Of a DNA stretch of 64,000 bases, positions 18,005-27,537 are shown in pieces. The notes below the pieces were generated by a model. It was not told where the DNA came from, made no database searches, and saw only the letters and a list, made by a program, of their open reading frames with translations. Made by a program: the position numbers and the translations under genes. Within the stretch, counting starts at the first letter, position 1; the number at the start of each line of letters is the position of its first letter. Origin of the DNA: Vibrio splendidus. Lineage in GTDB: Bacteria > Pseudomonadota > Gammaproteobacteria > Enterobacterales > Vibrionaceae. The DNA is taken from NCBI RefSeq assembly GCF_024347615.1, contig NZ_AP025508.1, positions 2,232,001 through 2,296,000 on the forward strand, written 5' to 3'.

Positions 18005-18038
18005 ATAAAAAATGACGGCCACCCATTTAGGTGGCCGT
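18005..18038 (-). terminator. Terminator or attenuator between the symporter and PL6 genes
   Basis: ACGGCCACC (18015-18023) and GGTGGCCGT (18030-18038) form a 9-bp stem. On the minus strand the stem is followed by CATTTTTTATAA. No FadR-type operator lies between this stem and the PL6 start, so PL6 probably depends on partial read-through from the symporter promoter. Confidence 0.75.
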
Positions 18039-18063
18039 GATGTTATTTAGGATGCGTATTAAA

Positions 18064-19836
18064 TTAGCCTTCGGCTGGAGTTACTTCGTCTTGTTGCTCG
18101 ACTTTGTCATCGACCGCTTTAACAAGTAACAGGCCGACAGAGAACACAATCAAACCACACAGAACGAATACCATGCGTCCCCACATTGGGTTTGGCAGTA
18201 CGAACATAGTCATTACGCCCACACCCGCTACCGCGATAAGTGAACCCAACATACGACGTTGCTTGTTATCCAGTTTCTTCTGTTCATTACTCTCAGCAAC
18301 TAATGGTGTCGCTAGGTTGTTGAAGAACTTGTCGACATCTTTCTCACGGTGTTCCGGTAATGGCTTGTAGAACAATGTTGAAAGAACGAAGAAGCCAGCA
18401 GTAAATACGATGTGACCGATAAGGCCGATAGCCACTTTCAGATCAGCCCACTCACGGCCAGTTAGTTCGTTTAGACCGAACCAGTTTTGAATCATGTCCG
18501 CTGTGATAACGAAACCAACGAAGTAAGAAACCACACCACCTACAACTAGCGTGCCCCAACCTGCCCAATCCGGTGTTTTACGGATGAAGAAGCCACAGAA
18601 TGCTGGAATCGTCATAGGGAAGCCGATCAATGCGCCCACGTACATCATGGTGTCGAAAAGGCTCAGACCTTTAAGAGAATTGATGAACAGAGCAACCAAG
18701 ATGATTGCGATACCGAAGAAAGTAGACGTTAGCTTAGAAACAACCATTAGCTCTTTCTCTGTCGCTTTAGGGCGAAGAATCGGCTCGTAGAAGTTCTTAA
18801 CAAAAATACCTGAGTTACGGTTTAGACCAGAGTCCATTGAAGACATTGTTGCTGCAAACATCGCGGCAATCAGAAGGCCAACCATACCAACCGGCATGTA
18901 CTCTTGAACAAAGTAAAGGTAAGCGAAGTCAGCGGCTTTGCTGCCAGCTTCTGGGTAAGCAGCGGCTAAATCAACACCTTGACCTGCCATGAACCATGAA
19001 GGCATGAACCAAATGATTGGACCCAGTGTCATTAGTACACAAGCAAGCAGTGCTGCTTTACGTGCGTTGTTTGAGTCTTTCGCTGCAAGGTAACGGTAAG
19101 AGTTCAGCATGTTATTGGTGATACTGAACTGCTTCAAGAAGATGAACACTGCCCAGATGCTGAAAATGCTTAGGTAGTTAAGGTTATCACCCGTAATAAA
19201 TGAATCGGTTGGGAAATCATTGATGATTTGCGTAACACCGCCACCGTGGTAGACCGCTACTACAGCACACGTTACGGTCACTGCCATAATGATAACCATC
19301 TGCATAAAGTCAGATGCGATTACCGCCCAAGAGCCGCCCGTTACTGACATCACCAGTACAACCAGACCCGTTAGGACAATCGTCGTTGTCATATCAAAGC
19401 CGAAGATACCCGATGCGATGATCGCAAGGCCATTCAACCAGATACCTGCGGAGATAACGCTGTTTGGCATGCCAGACCAAGTAAACACTTGCTCATTCAC
19501 CTTACCAAAACGCATACGAATCGCTTCAATAACCGTCACAACGCGCAGTTGGCGGAACTTCGGAGCGAAGTAAAGGTAGTTCATTAGGTAACCGAATGCG
19601 TTCGCGATAAAGATAATCGCTACGGCAAAACCATCGGTAAAGGCTTTACCTGCTGCACCAGTAAATGTCCACGCACTGAACTGGGTCATAAATGCGGTTG
19701 CACCTACCATCCACCACAGCATATTACCTCCCCCACGGAAGTAATCACTCGTCGTACTTGTAAACGTTCGGAACATCCACCCTATTGCAATTAAGAATAG
19801 GAAGTAGATGCCAACTATCAGGGTATTGAGTTCCAT
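18064..19836 (-). CDS. Sodium:solute symporter, candidate unsaturated uronate/alginate-monomer importer (copy 1)
   Basis: From the ATG at 19836 (MELNTLIVGIYFLFLIAIGW) the protein has 590 residues and about 13 to 14 TM segments, the SSS family (PF00474) fold. Family marks include TTSDYFRGGGNMLWWMVGAT and AATMSSMDSGLNRNSGIF, near the sodium-site helix. It pairs with a near-identical copy at 48019-49797. In Vibrio splendidus, related symporters in the alginate locus have been named Toa and assigned to oligoalginate/DEH uptake, so that is the likely substrate. A perfect FadR-type operator lies 59 bases upstream of the start. Alternative upstream start at 19872 is unlikely, since the second copy begins at the same MELNT. 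Confidence 0.9.
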   Translation of the reverse strand: MELNTLIVGIYFLFLIAIGWMFRTFTSTTSDYFRGGGNMLWWMVGATAFMTQFSAWTFTGAAGKAFTDGFAVAIIFIANAFGYLMNYLYFAPKFRQLRVVTVIEAIRMRFGKVNEQVFTWSGMPNSVISAGIWLNGLAIIASGIFGFDMTTTIVLTGLVVLVMSVTGGSWAVIASDFMQMVIIMAVTVTCAVVAVYHGGGVTQIINDFPTDSFITGDNLNYLSIFSIWAVFIFLKQFSITNNMLNSYRYLAAKDSNNARKAALLACVLMTLGPIIWFMPSWFMAGQGVDLAAAYPEAGSKAADFAYLYFVQEYMPVGMVGLLIAAMFAATMSSMDSGLNRNSGIFVKNFYEPILRPKATEKELMVVSKLTSTFFGIAIILVALFINSLKGLSLFDTMMYVGALIGFPMTIPAFCGFFIRKTPDWAGWGTLVVGGVVSYFVGFVITADMIQNWFGLNELTGREWADLKVAIGLIGHIVFTAGFFVLSTLFYKPLPEHREKDVDKFFNNLATPLVAESNEQKKLDNKQRRMLGSLIAVAGVGVMTMFVLPNPMWGRMVFVLCGLIVFSVGLLLVKAVDDKVEQQDEVTPAEG

Positions 19837-19894
19837 CTTGAGACCTTTATTTATGTTTTTTGTTGAGGTCACTATAGATAGATGGCAAGCATAT

Positions 19895-19905
19895 TTGTAC
19901 TACAA
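19895..19905. promoter_or_regulatory. FadR-type operator, upstream of symporter copy 1
   Basis: TTGTACTACAA is a perfect palindrome fitting TNGTNNNACNA, 59 bases before the start codon. The surrounding promoter sequence is shared with the second symporter gene (site at 49857). Confidence 0.65.
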
Positions 19906-20344
19906 TAGTCTAAATACGTGACAGTGATCTTACAGTCTGACACTCAATTAATCATACAAGTGATCGAGTTCAAAGTTGCACCACCTACGAGCATAATTCC
20001 TCAAGTGAGTGCAGCCATCCGTACTAGATTTCGACAAAAACCCCGAAAAACATGAACTAACCCTCTAAAAACGAATGATTATCGACAAAAACTATTATTT
20101 GTCACGATCAAAGCTCAAAGAAGAACAGCAAAAATATCGTTAGATATAATTTATAAAAATGAATCAAACCAACACACTTGTAGTACAAATAGAATTGGGA
20201 ATTCGCTTTTAAAAGTTCCCTATATTAGGTAGCCAATAATGAAAACTTGAAAACCACTATTAGATACTGACAGTGGTTCTCGGAAGTGAAATGCTTTTAA
20301 CACACCCGTTACACTTTCCCCTCGTCCATTAAAAAGGTGTCATT
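19906..20344. other. Intergenic region between symporter copy 1 and the YwqK-like gene
   Basis: The two genes are divergent. Besides the operators at 19895 and 20178, a hairpin AACCACT/AGTGGTT with a weak T-rich minus-strand tail lies at about 20250-20279. The rest is AT-rich with no gene. A short purine run AAAGGTG precedes the start at 20345. Confidence 0.5.
20178..20188. promoter_or_regulatory. FadR-type operator in the symporter/MORN intergenic region
   Basis: TTGTAGTACAA is a perfect palindrome. It lies 342 bases from the symporter start and 157 bases ahead of the plus-strand gene at 20345. It may act as an auxiliary site for looping or control the plus-strand gene. Confidence 0.55.
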
Positions 20345-20953
20345 ATGAAGAAATACGTTCCAATCTTAATTGCTCTTAGTACGGTATCTTCTATGAGCTA
20401 TGCAGCCACCAGCGATGATGCTGTTGACTACTTACAAATGCGCAAAGGTGTGGCTTATCAAGTAAACCACTCAAAACCCTTTACTGGTCAATTTGAAGAG
20501 AAGTTCGATAACGGCCAAGTCGCGACCCAAGCTCAATTTGCCGATGGCCTAGAACTTGGGTTAGAAACCAACTGGTATCCGAATGGCCAAGTCGCTTCTA
20601 AAGTGAATTACGTTAAAGGTGAGCTGCAAGGTAAGGCCGAGACCTGGTATCCAAACGGACAGAAAAAAGCGGAGCTCAACTATAAAGACAATGAGCTGTC
20701 GGGTGTTGCCTCTCGCTGGTATCCGAATGGCGAACAAAGCCTAACAGCCGAATTCAGTGACGGGCAAAAAGATGGATTGGTAACGGACTACTACCCTAAT
20801 GGCAATAAGGCCAGCCAAGCGAAATTTGATGAAGGCGAAGTAGCAAACGGGAAACTCACTCGCTGGAATGCTAACGGAGACAAGGTTGAAGAACTGACCT
20901 TTAAAGACCACAAAGTCACGTCTAAACAGGTTTGGATGCCGACGGAAAGCTAA
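20345..20953 (+). CDS. Periplasmic YwqK/MORN-repeat protein
   Basis: This 202-residue protein has a signal peptide (MKKYVPILIALSTVSSMSYA, cut before ATSDD). It then has about six repeats of a MORN_2 type unit, visible as WYPNGQVASKVNYVKGELQG, WYPNGQKKAELNYKDNELSG, WYPNGEQSLTAEFSDGQKDG and YYPNGNKASQAKFDEGEV. Each repeat is a beta hairpin. The label 'YwqK-family antitoxin' is often used for this repeat in databases, but an exported protein with no toxin neighbour is not an antitoxin by any evidence here. A surface or periplasmic scaffold is more plausible. A FadR-type operator lies 157 bases upstream, so it could belong to the alginate regulon. Confidence 0.75.
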   Translation: MKKYVPILIALSTVSSMSYAATSDDAVDYLQMRKGVAYQVNHSKPFTGQFEEKFDNGQVATQAQFADGLELGLETNWYPNGQVASKVNYVKGELQGKAETWYPNGQKKAELNYKDNELSGVASRWYPNGEQSLTAEFSDGQKDGLVTDYYPNGNKASQAKFDEGEVANGKLTRWNANGDKVEELTFKDHKVTSKQVWMPTES

Positions 20954-21434
20954 TACTAAAAAACGGCTCTCACAGGGTTAGTCTCATACATATAAACGAC
21001 TGCTGCGAATCCGCCTGCAGCTAACCGTCTGCTGCTAACCCGTCTGCAATTAAGCGACAAGAGCAAGAGACACAACAAGAGAAGACAAGAGAAGACAAGA
21101 GAAACGAGCATTCATGTGACTAAGCGTGAATGTTCGTGGCTTTTTCACTTGCTCTTTTCTCTACCACTTCCCCTCATCACTTTGGTCCGACTATACCTCA
21201 ATCTCTCGTTATTATTTACAGCACTCCATCTAGTGATAAAACAATCACCAATAGTCATTGAAAATAATAAATATTTAACTTGCGCATAACCTTTCCATAA
21301 AATACTGTAAGCAAACGTTTCCGTTGCGAGTCAGATCCCAGTTATCCGCTTGTAAGCTACTGATCACGCAAATAAGAGAAACGAGATTCCCAAATACGTT
21401 GTTGAGTCATATTGTTTTGCTTTGGTGCCTGCCT
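20954..21434. other. Intergenic region with tandem repeats and a terminator
   Basis: It holds imperfect repeats of CTGCTG/CTAACC type (20999-21050), a purine-rich repeat of AAGACAAGAG units (21070-21101), and a terminator: CGAGCATTCA (21105-21114) pairs with TGAATGTTCG (21127-21136), then TGGCTTTTTC. The rest should hold the chemoreceptor promoter; a 37-codon extension of that gene in front of 21435 is not convincing. Confidence 0.5.
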
Positions 21435-22988
21435 ATGAAAATTAAAACCTCCCTTTTTAGCCTTGCTTGTTTATCCATTATTTCGTTATTGGTTGTCGTC
21501 TCATTCACTGAAATGGCAAACCTAAAGCTGATCAAACTTGAGAAAACCCTGATCAAGGTGAAGTCGCTTGAAGTTTCGATGCTTCAACTAAATCGAACGG
21601 AACTAGAGTTTCTGATCAGTCACGACAAAGCCCTCAAGCCTGAATTCGCCAAAGAGTATTCACACTTCCAACAGTTGATGAATAGCTTCTCTGTTTTACT
21701 TGAAGAGTCAGATATAGCGGTGCCTGAGTTAGACAAGCTGACACGAGAAGTAAAACAATACGACAAAGATTTTTCCTTGATGGTAGACGCGATAGAACGC
21801 AACCCTGCAAAGGTCAGTGAGCTGAAATCAGAAATGAAAATGCTGTTTGAAGATATCATCTCGATATTTACCGGCGTTGAAGGTCGTTTAGAACAACAGG
21901 TCGAATCGATTCAACAAACCATCACTACGTTTATTGTGAGTTCCGTAATCGCCGTCACTGGATTACTGATCGCACTGTCCTTTGGGATCTCATCGCGTGT
22001 CGCTAAGAAGATAGCCTCGTTAAACGCAACCATGTTGCACGTATCCCAACAACGTGACTTTACCGTTAAAGCGGAAGACAGCGGTTCAGATGAAATTGCG
22101 GATATTGCCAAGTCATTTAACACCGTCTTAGAAGATATTCGTCAACTTGTTGGTCAAGTACAAGGGTCGATCCAAGAGCTCGGCAACATTTCGAACCAGT
22201 TGCAACACGACGGTATAGAAGTGGAAAGCGCTTTAAACAAGCAGCAACGACAAACAGAAAATATTGCGACCGCGATAAATCAAATGGGCAGCAATATCCA
22301 AAGTGTTGCGACCAATAGTGAAAATGCATCATCAAATGCTCAGACCAGCTTCTCCACGGCAAATGATGGCCTGAACGATGTGGCCTTCACCAGAGACACA
22401 ATCAATACGCTTTCAACTGACTTAGTGAGTGCGAGTGAAGAAGTGAATCGCCTTTCTGTGCACTCAGAAAAGATCAATACCGTACTAGAAGTGATTAAAG
22501 ACATTGCTGAACAAACCAACCTACTCGCTTTGAACGCCGCTATTGAAGCAGCGCGCGCTGGAGAGCAAGGTCGTGGTTTTGCGGTCGTCGCCGATGAAGT
22601 GAGAACCTTGGCTGGCAGAACACAGCTTTCAACCGAAGAGATCTCAACCATTATTCAAGGGGTTCAAGATCAAACCCAAATGGTGGTTAACACGATTCAA
22701 AATTGTTGTGAAAAAGGTAACAGCAGTGTCGACTCTTGTGAGAAGGCACATTCAAGAATCACATCGGTTATCGCAGACATGGAAACCATTCTAAATAACA
22801 GTTTAGAAGTCTCCAATGCAATGAAGGAGCAAAGTGAAGTGACGTCAGAGATCATCGAAAACGTAGATGCCATTAAACAACTGACACTGACGAATGTAAC
22901 GAGCGCTTCAAAAAACGCCGCTTCTGCAACTTCAGTGGTAGAACAGACAAACTCACTTGAACGCGCTGTCATCAACCTAAAAGCTTAG
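21435..22988 (+). CDS. Methyl-accepting chemotaxis protein
   Basis: From ATG 21435 ([20 protein letters not shown]) the protein has 517 residues. TM1 is at about 7-27, then a small, probably four-helix periplasmic domain (28-165), TM2 at about 166-188 ([17 protein letters not shown]), a HAMP domain (190-245) and a cytoplasmic signalling coiled coil with the conserved hairpin tip [19 protein letters not shown] and [12 protein letters not shown]. It would signal through CheA/CheW at the cell pole. The ligand is unknown. Its position next to symporter and porin genes suggests sensing of an alginate-related compound, which is inference. The C-terminus lacks a CheR-binding pentapeptide. Confidence 0.9.
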   Translation: MKIKTSLFSLACLSIISLLVVVSFTEMANLKLIKLEKTLIKVKSLEVSMLQLNRTELEFLISHDKALKPEFAKEYSHFQQLMNSFSVLLEESDIAVPELDKLTREVKQYDKDFSLMVDAIERNPAKVSELKSEMKMLFEDIISIFTGVEGRLEQQVESIQQTITTFIVSSVIAVTGLLIALSFGISSRVAKKIASLNATMLHVSQQRDFTVKAEDSGSDEIADIAKSFNTVLEDIRQLVGQVQGSIQELGNISNQLQHDGIEVESALNKQQRQTENIATAINQMGSNIQSVATNSENASSNAQTSFSTANDGLNDVAFTRDTINTLSTDLVSASEEVNRLSVHSEKINTVLEVIKDIAEQTNLLALNAAIEAARAGEQGRGFAVVADEVRTLAGRTQLSTEEISTIIQGVQDQTQMVVNTIQNCCEKGNSSVDSCEKAHSRITSVIADMETILNNSLEVSNAMKEQSEVTSEIIENVDAIKQLTLTNVTSASKNAASATSVVEQTNSLERAVINLKA

Positions 22989-23048
22989 CTCTTAAGGCGC
23001 GGCTTACACGTTTTTGCTTATCAAACTATTCTCTACTCAAATTTCAGA

Positions 23049-23130
23049 TAAAAAAACGCTCATGTTGCCTGTATCAACATGAGCGCAAGGGTAGATCTTC
23101 GACTACCGTCTCCTACCTTTCTAAACGAAA
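23049..23130 (-). ncRNA. Candidate small RNA, three hairpins, about 82 nt
   Basis: The minus strand carries a strong orphan terminator: the stem CGCTCATGTTG (23057-23067) / CAACATGAGCG (23075-23085) is 11 bp and perfect, followed by seven U. No gene reads into it from the right on this strand for over 1.6 kb. Upstream on the same strand come GGTAG-TCGAAGAT-CTACC and CTTTC-GTTTA-GAAAG hairpins, and a TATAAC -10 element at 23142-23137. This gives a compact transcript of about 82 nt with three stems. I do not recognise it as Spot 42, a Qrr or any other known Vibrio RNA. Confidence 0.55.
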
Positions 23131-23718
23131 GCAGAAGTTATAATTAGAATAGTTGGGAGCAATAATCAAAATGCTTTCGCAAGCACTTCAACGATTTCTT
23201 CTTTGTCGCTAATAAGAACAACGGGAAACCATTCGAACCCTGTTCATTCCTATCAAGTTCATATCTATATAGCAGGCTATGTCACTGCCTTGCCTACTAC
23301 ATTTCAAACCATCTCTGGTCGAGCTCTATAACACCTAAAACAAATGCTAGCGGTCTAAAGCATTTTGGCTTTCAGCCATTTTTCCTTTCTAACCATTTAG
23401 CCTTTAAATCGTTCTTACTTATCCGCTTCGCAGCGTCAGTTCATGCAATCAACACAGCAAAGTTATGTGTTGCTACAGAAAGCTAGTAAATAATAATGTA
23501 TTACAAATGAAAATAGCATCTAAAGATTCAATTTTTTGCTGTAGCGCACATTTATTGATGAACAAAACCCTTAAAAATCATGACCAACATACAAATAAAA
23601 CACTAAAAATCATAAACTTACCATCGCAAACTGACTTTGTAACCCTTTGTAAATAGTGGTTTTGTCCCCACAACACGATCCAATTCACAGATCATGCGCC
23701 TTCAAATCGTTAGCATAT

Positions 23719-23729
23719 TTGTATTATTT
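23719..23729. promoter_or_regulatory. FadR-type site, one half conserved, upstream of porin 1
   Basis: TTGTATTATTT keeps the left half of the regulon palindrome and the TA centre; the right half is degenerate. The same 11 bases occur upstream of the PL7 gene/second porin pair at 33382. Confidence 0.4.
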
Positions 23730-23867
23730 AAATGCAAAACAAATTTGAAATAGCCAAGAAAATGGCCAAGAAATCGTTTCAACAAAAAATTGCATTGAAG
23801 ACAAGAACTACTCTATTTGGCTTGTAATTATGGCCAATACTCAACCTATAAATATGGAATTAATACC

Positions 23868-24593
23868 ATGAATAAAACTAAAATCGTGATTGCTGTGGCA
23901 TCTGTACTCGCTGCTGGCTCTGTATCTGCTGCGTCTTTCGATATGAGACACGAATACAAGAGTCATACAGATCAACACGCTACTCGTGTAAAACTGGGCG
24001 ATAGCGTTGGCAACTTCCTTGTAGATATCGAAGCGAAATTCAAGGGAGAAGACGGTAAATTCATGGAAGATTTGAAGAACAACGGTTGGGAGCTTGGTCT
24101 AAATTACCGTCATGTACTAAACGATAACTGGACAATGACTTACGGTATGCCAATTGAAGGTCGTGAATCTGGCATTACGTACAAACCTCAAGTTCGTGCG
24201 ACATACAGCGTTGATAGCATTGATGGCTTAAGCCTAAGTGCTCGTTACCGTTACGATATGAGACAAAATACTAGCACGACTGAGTACGAGCTCGACGGTA
24301 ATGGTGACATTGTCGGTGTTGAGAAAAACATTGAAAACCAACGCCGCCACCGTCTAACGGCAAACGTTAACTACTCAATGGAAAACTGGCGCTTTGGTTT
24401 AGAGGGTAACTACTACAAAGCGGATGGATATGACATCTACGACAACGACGATACCAACTACGAGTTGAACGCAAGTATTCGCCACATGATGGGTCAATGG
24501 GCACCATATGTAGAGTTTGGTGATGTGAGTACTTCATCGACTAAAGCGACTCGTGAGCTACGTAGCCGTGTTGGTCTAACTTACAGCTTCTAA
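23868..24593 (+). CDS. KdgM-family oligouronate porin (copy 1)
   Basis: From ATG 23868 the precursor has 241 residues. It has a signal peptide (MNKTKIVIAVASVLAAGSV, cut after VSA), then SFDMRHEYKSHTDQHATRVK, the typical KdgM start, and alternating aromatic/polar strands to a terminal F (RVGLTYSF), the signal for outer-membrane assembly. KdgM is a 12-strand barrel first described for oligogalacturonate uptake; homologs in Vibrio alginate loci pass oligoalginate. Many basic residues face the pore in the family, suited to acidic sugars. It is followed by its own terminator and is a paralog of the gene at 33667. Confidence 0.9.
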   Translation: MNKTKIVIAVASVLAAGSVSAASFDMRHEYKSHTDQHATRVKLGDSVGNFLVDIEAKFKGEDGKFMEDLKNNGWELGLNYRHVLNDNWTMTYGMPIEGRESGITYKPQVRATYSVDSIDGLSLSARYRYDMRQNTSTTEYELDGNGDIVGVEKNIENQRRHRLTANVNYSMENWRFGLEGNYYKADGYDIYDNDDTNYELNASIRHMMGQWAPYVEFGDVSTSSTKATRELRSRVGLTYSF

Positions 24594-24651
24594 TCGATAG
24601 CTATATAAATAATCTAAGATAATTACTGTCCTAATTTTCTAAGACCTAAAC

Positions 24652-24681
24652 AAAAGCCAGCTTAATCGCTGGCTTTTCTTC
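24652..24681 (+). terminator. Terminator after porin 1
   Basis: AAAAGCCAGC (24652-24661) pairs with GCTGGCTTTT (24668-24677), then CTTCTTT. Confidence 0.85.
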
Positions 24682-24731
24682 TTTCCAATCAATTCATTTA
24701 AATAAGAGACGAGTACTTAACGCTCCTCACC

Positions 24732-25448
24732 CTAGTGACTGATCCGATAGAGAAATGCAACGGTCACTTCATCGTTAGGCACAACTCGCTTCTGCTGAGC
24801 TAAAAACAATTCCGCAGTTGATACTGCATCAGCAAGCGCATTATGATTGTTGTATTCAGGAAGCCCGTATCTTTCACGAGTGCCTGCTAGAGTCAAATCC
24901 ACCTCTTCATGATTGCTGATCGCTTTCTCCATACTCTTTTCGATACACAATGTGTCTAGCCAAAGCAGAGGAATCGCTCGTAAACCATAACAACGAAGAA
25001 GATATTGGCTAATGAACCTCTCTTCTACCATGCAAGCGTGCGCGACAATAATCTTGCCTTTCGCAGCTTCGAAGAACGTCAGCATCGCATCATGAATAGA
25101 AGCGCCCTCTTCTAACATTTGCGGTGTAATATGGTTGATCACGGCGGTTTCGGCGTTGATCTGCGAATCGTTATCCAGGTAAATATGCTTGGCGGACGCT
25201 AAGTCTATTCGCCCCTTGACCACATCGACCCAACCCATGGACAAAATCAGATCTTGTTCGCTGTCTAGACCCGTGGTCTCAAGATCCAACACGATATAGT
25301 CACTGTCTTTGGCCAAGTCCGTCATTTCAGGGCAAGGCTGATCTACGAGATCATGTAACGCTTCTGGCAACTTAACCGTTTCCAGATATTGCTTACGTTT
25401 ACGTTTAATTCGCTCAAGCGGATGAAAGTAATTTAAAAACGATTTCAT
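24732..25448 (-). CDS. DnaQ-like DEDDh 3'-5' exonuclease
   Basis: The 238-residue protein has the exonuclease III motif order of the DEDDh group: motif I DYIVLDLETTGLDSEQD (D and E), motif II around AHACMVEERFISQYLLRC, and motif III HNALADAVSTAELFLA (H and D). It resembles the epsilon subunit of DNA polymerase III in fold but is a stand-alone paralog with an N-terminal basic helix (ERIKRKRKQYLETVKLPE). Its start overlaps the stop of the DUF294 gene by one base, so the two are translationally coupled. In many vibrios this pair lies beside acetate permease genes; here it sits between porin and regulator genes of the alginate locus. Confidence 0.88.
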   Translation of the reverse strand: MKSFLNYFHPLERIKRKRKQYLETVKLPEALHDLVDQPCPEMTDLAKDSDYIVLDLETTGLDSEQDLILSMGWVDVVKGRIDLASAKHIYLDNDSQINAETAVINHITPQMLEEGASIHDAMLTFFEAAKGKIIVAHACMVEERFISQYLLRCYGLRAIPLLWLDTLCIEKSMEKAISNHEEVDLTLAGTRERYGLPEYNNHNALADAVSTAELFLAQQKRVVPNDEVTVAFLYRISH

Positions 25449-27310
25449 TAGCGCGCTCCGAAACGAATTTTCGCCGCTTCTTGAAGGTCAGCAATGATCC
25501 TAAAGGCATCTTTCAAGTGTTTACGCTCAAAGCTACCAAAGCTATCTGGATTGATATTGTTGTCGGGCACATCTCCGTTCTTCAACGCTTCAAGTTGATG
25601 ACCGAATCGGAAAGAGAGAATGAACTGGTAAGCACCTAGAATGTTTTTGAATGCGTCGTCGCTCAGCATGCCTTTTTCATTGGCTGCCGCAAAGCGTTCA
25701 TCAGTGGCCGACAAGTCACACTCCACTGCGAGACCATAAATACGCGCTAAATCAATAATCAAGTTGATGGCGTATTTCTTCACGTTCAAGGTTTTCTTGT
25801 TCTCACCCGATTTTTCTAACACCAAGCTGTTGAAGATACCCAAAGGTGGATTGGTATTGACCGCATCTTTCACGAGCGTACTTAGGAACTCACGGTTGCC
25901 GCGAATATTGGTATGCAGCTCATCACGAAGAATACCTTCGAACTCACTGTTGCCATAAATAGTACGGATCTCTAGGAACACACTGATGTTGAGTAGGCGT
26001 TCATACTCAGGGTTGGCAACCCACTTTTTATAGTAGTGCTTCCAAACCTTGAGTGGCTGACACCATTTTGGCGTCGCTGCCATGAATTTACCTGGGCATA
26101 ACGGATAATCGCAGCTTGCCAACCCGTTGGTCACCATCATCGCTAAGTGTTTGAAGTAAATACGGTCACTGTCTGTCGCATCATCAGCCAGTACAATCGC
26201 GCTGTCTTGATCCGACAACATGTGCACTTCATTACGCGCGTGCGATCCGGCTACGATCCAAGAGAAATCACACGGTGGTGGGCCTAATTTATCAATCGCG
26301 ATCTGAATCAATCGGCGGGTGTAGGCATCCATGATCATGGTCATTACCTTACCGACGGTTTCCGGTGCAACCTTGCCTTCCACCAGCGCTTCAAAAATAG
26401 CTTGTCGCTCTGGGGTAAACGAAGACATGGTTTTCACACTGCCCGCGTATTTGATTTTCTCGATTAAGAAGATCGCTTGGACACGGTGGTTTTGAACTAA
26501 GTGAGACGTGGTGAGGAGACCAACGACCTTATTCTCTTTCACAACGGGCAAGTTACGGATATTGAATTGCATCATGATAGATGCAGCATGCAGCACTAAA
26601 TCATCCGGTTTCACTGTGAGTGGAGAGTGTGTCATTACCTCTGAGATCAGGCTATCAGTACTGACACCGTGAGCGATCACTCGCTTAGTCATGTCACGGT
26701 CGGTAATCAAACCAACAATGGTTTCACCCTCATATATCACCGCACATGGAGAGCGTTGATGAAGCATTTCCACCGCTACCGATTGGATGGTTTGCTCAGA
26801 CTTAACAATGGCTACCTGCCCGCTTGCCACTTCTTCAACCTTACGAATGAACAAGCCTTTCTCTTTATTTGACCACACAACATCCAATGCCGACTTCAAA
26901 CGAACCTGAGCCTGTGAAGCAAAGTGTTCTGCGCAACTTGGAAAAGCTTTGAAAAGCGTTTGAAGTGCCGAGTGTGGAATCACATAAAGTAAGGTGTTCT
27001 CAATTGCGATGGCTCTATAGCCTTTCTCGTCGTTGACTTCAGAATCTAAGAATGTAAAACCGAACAAGTCTTCGCTACCTAGACGTGCGCGAAGCACACC
27101 GTCCGATTTTCGTTGCTCCATAGAGCCAGTTCGAATGATATAGAGCGACTTTTCCTTACCCGATTCACACAGATCAACCACATCACCTTTGCCGAGGTAA
27201 GTGATCTGAACATTAGAGGCAAGTTCACGCAGCGCTTCTTTAGGGATCTTATCGAATGGGTCTATCTGACCGATAAACTGAAGAATATTTGGTAATAAAG
27301 ACTGAGGCAT
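25448..27310 (-). CDS. cNMP-binding/CBS/DUF294 nucleotidyltransferase-like protein
   Basis: From ATG 27310 the protein has 620 residues with four parts. A cyclic-nucleotide-binding domain (about 10-130: ITYLGKGDVVDLCESG, GSEDLFGFTFLDSE), a CBS pair (about 165-285: AVIYEGETIVGLITDRDMTK, LPVVKENKVVGLLTTSHLV), a DUF294 nucleotidyltransferase-like domain (about 320-460: WIVAGSHARNEVHMLSDQDS, the G-S-x-x-R-x-E ... SDxD motif), and a C-terminal helical DUF294_C domain (470-615). It resembles GlnD-type uridylyltransferases in the catalytic part. No target is known. It is operonic with the DnaQ-like gene. A nucleotide-sensing signalling role is the family guess. Confidence 0.88.
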   Translation of the reverse strand: MPQSLLPNILQFIGQIDPFDKIPKEALRELASNVQITYLGKGDVVDLCESGKEKSLYIIRTGSMEQRKSDGVLRARLGSEDLFGFTFLDSEVNDEKGYRAIAIENTLLYVIPHSALQTLFKAFPSCAEHFASQAQVRLKSALDVVWSNKEKGLFIRKVEEVASGQVAIVKSEQTIQSVAVEMLHQRSPCAVIYEGETIVGLITDRDMTKRVIAHGVSTDSLISEVMTHSPLTVKPDDLVLHAASIMMQFNIRNLPVVKENKVVGLLTTSHLVQNHRVQAIFLIEKIKYAGSVKTMSSFTPERQAIFEALVEGKVAPETVGKVMTMIMDAYTRRLIQIAIDKLGPPPCDFSWIVAGSHARNEVHMLSDQDSAIVLADDATDSDRIYFKHLAMMVTNGLASCDYPLCPGKFMAATPKWCQPLKVWKHYYKKWVANPEYERLLNISVFLEIRTIYGNSEFEGILRDELHTNIRGNREFLSTLVKDAVNTNPPLGIFNSLVLEKSGENKKTLNVKKYAINLIIDLARIYGLAVECDLSATDERFAAANEKGMLSDDAFKNILGAYQFILSFRFGHQLEALKNGDVPDNNINPDSFGSFERKHLKDAFRIIADLQEAAKIRFGAR

Positions 27311-27440
27311 AATCACACTCGCAATAACTTAATTAGTATTATTATATAACTAACAAGGCTGGTTGCTAGTGGTTTTAACAAAACAGCAAAGAATAGGTCA
27401 AATATTGGACATCAGTCAGGTTTCCATCAAATTTAGATAC

Positions 27441-27467
27441 AAAAAAAGCACGTATTAAACGTGCTTT
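27441..27467 (-). terminator. Terminator after GntR regulator A
   Basis: AAAGCACGT and ACGTGCTTT form the stem; the minus strand continues with a run of T. It ends the regulator gene at 27538 and isolates the DUF294 operon. Confidence 0.85.
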
Positions 27468-27537
27468 CCTGGTGTACCTTTGAGTTCCAATGAACTGGTT
27501 CCAACAAAGATTCAAAGTAAAAATCTTTTTAAAACAA

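Larger units (their letters stand above)
22989..23867. other. Long intergenic region, contains an RNA gene candidate
   Basis: About 880 bases separate the chemoreceptor gene from the first porin gene. No protein gene is convincing; a 63-codon plus frame at 23465 has no ribosome site. It contains the minus-strand RNA candidate at 23049-23130 and, near the porin, a FadR-type half-conserved site (23719). The remainder is AT-rich. Confidence 0.5.

Noticed and set aside
20345..20953. Toxin-antitoxin system at the YwqK-like gene
   Set aside because: The protein is exported and no toxin gene lies beside it; the antitoxin label belongs to a database family name only.
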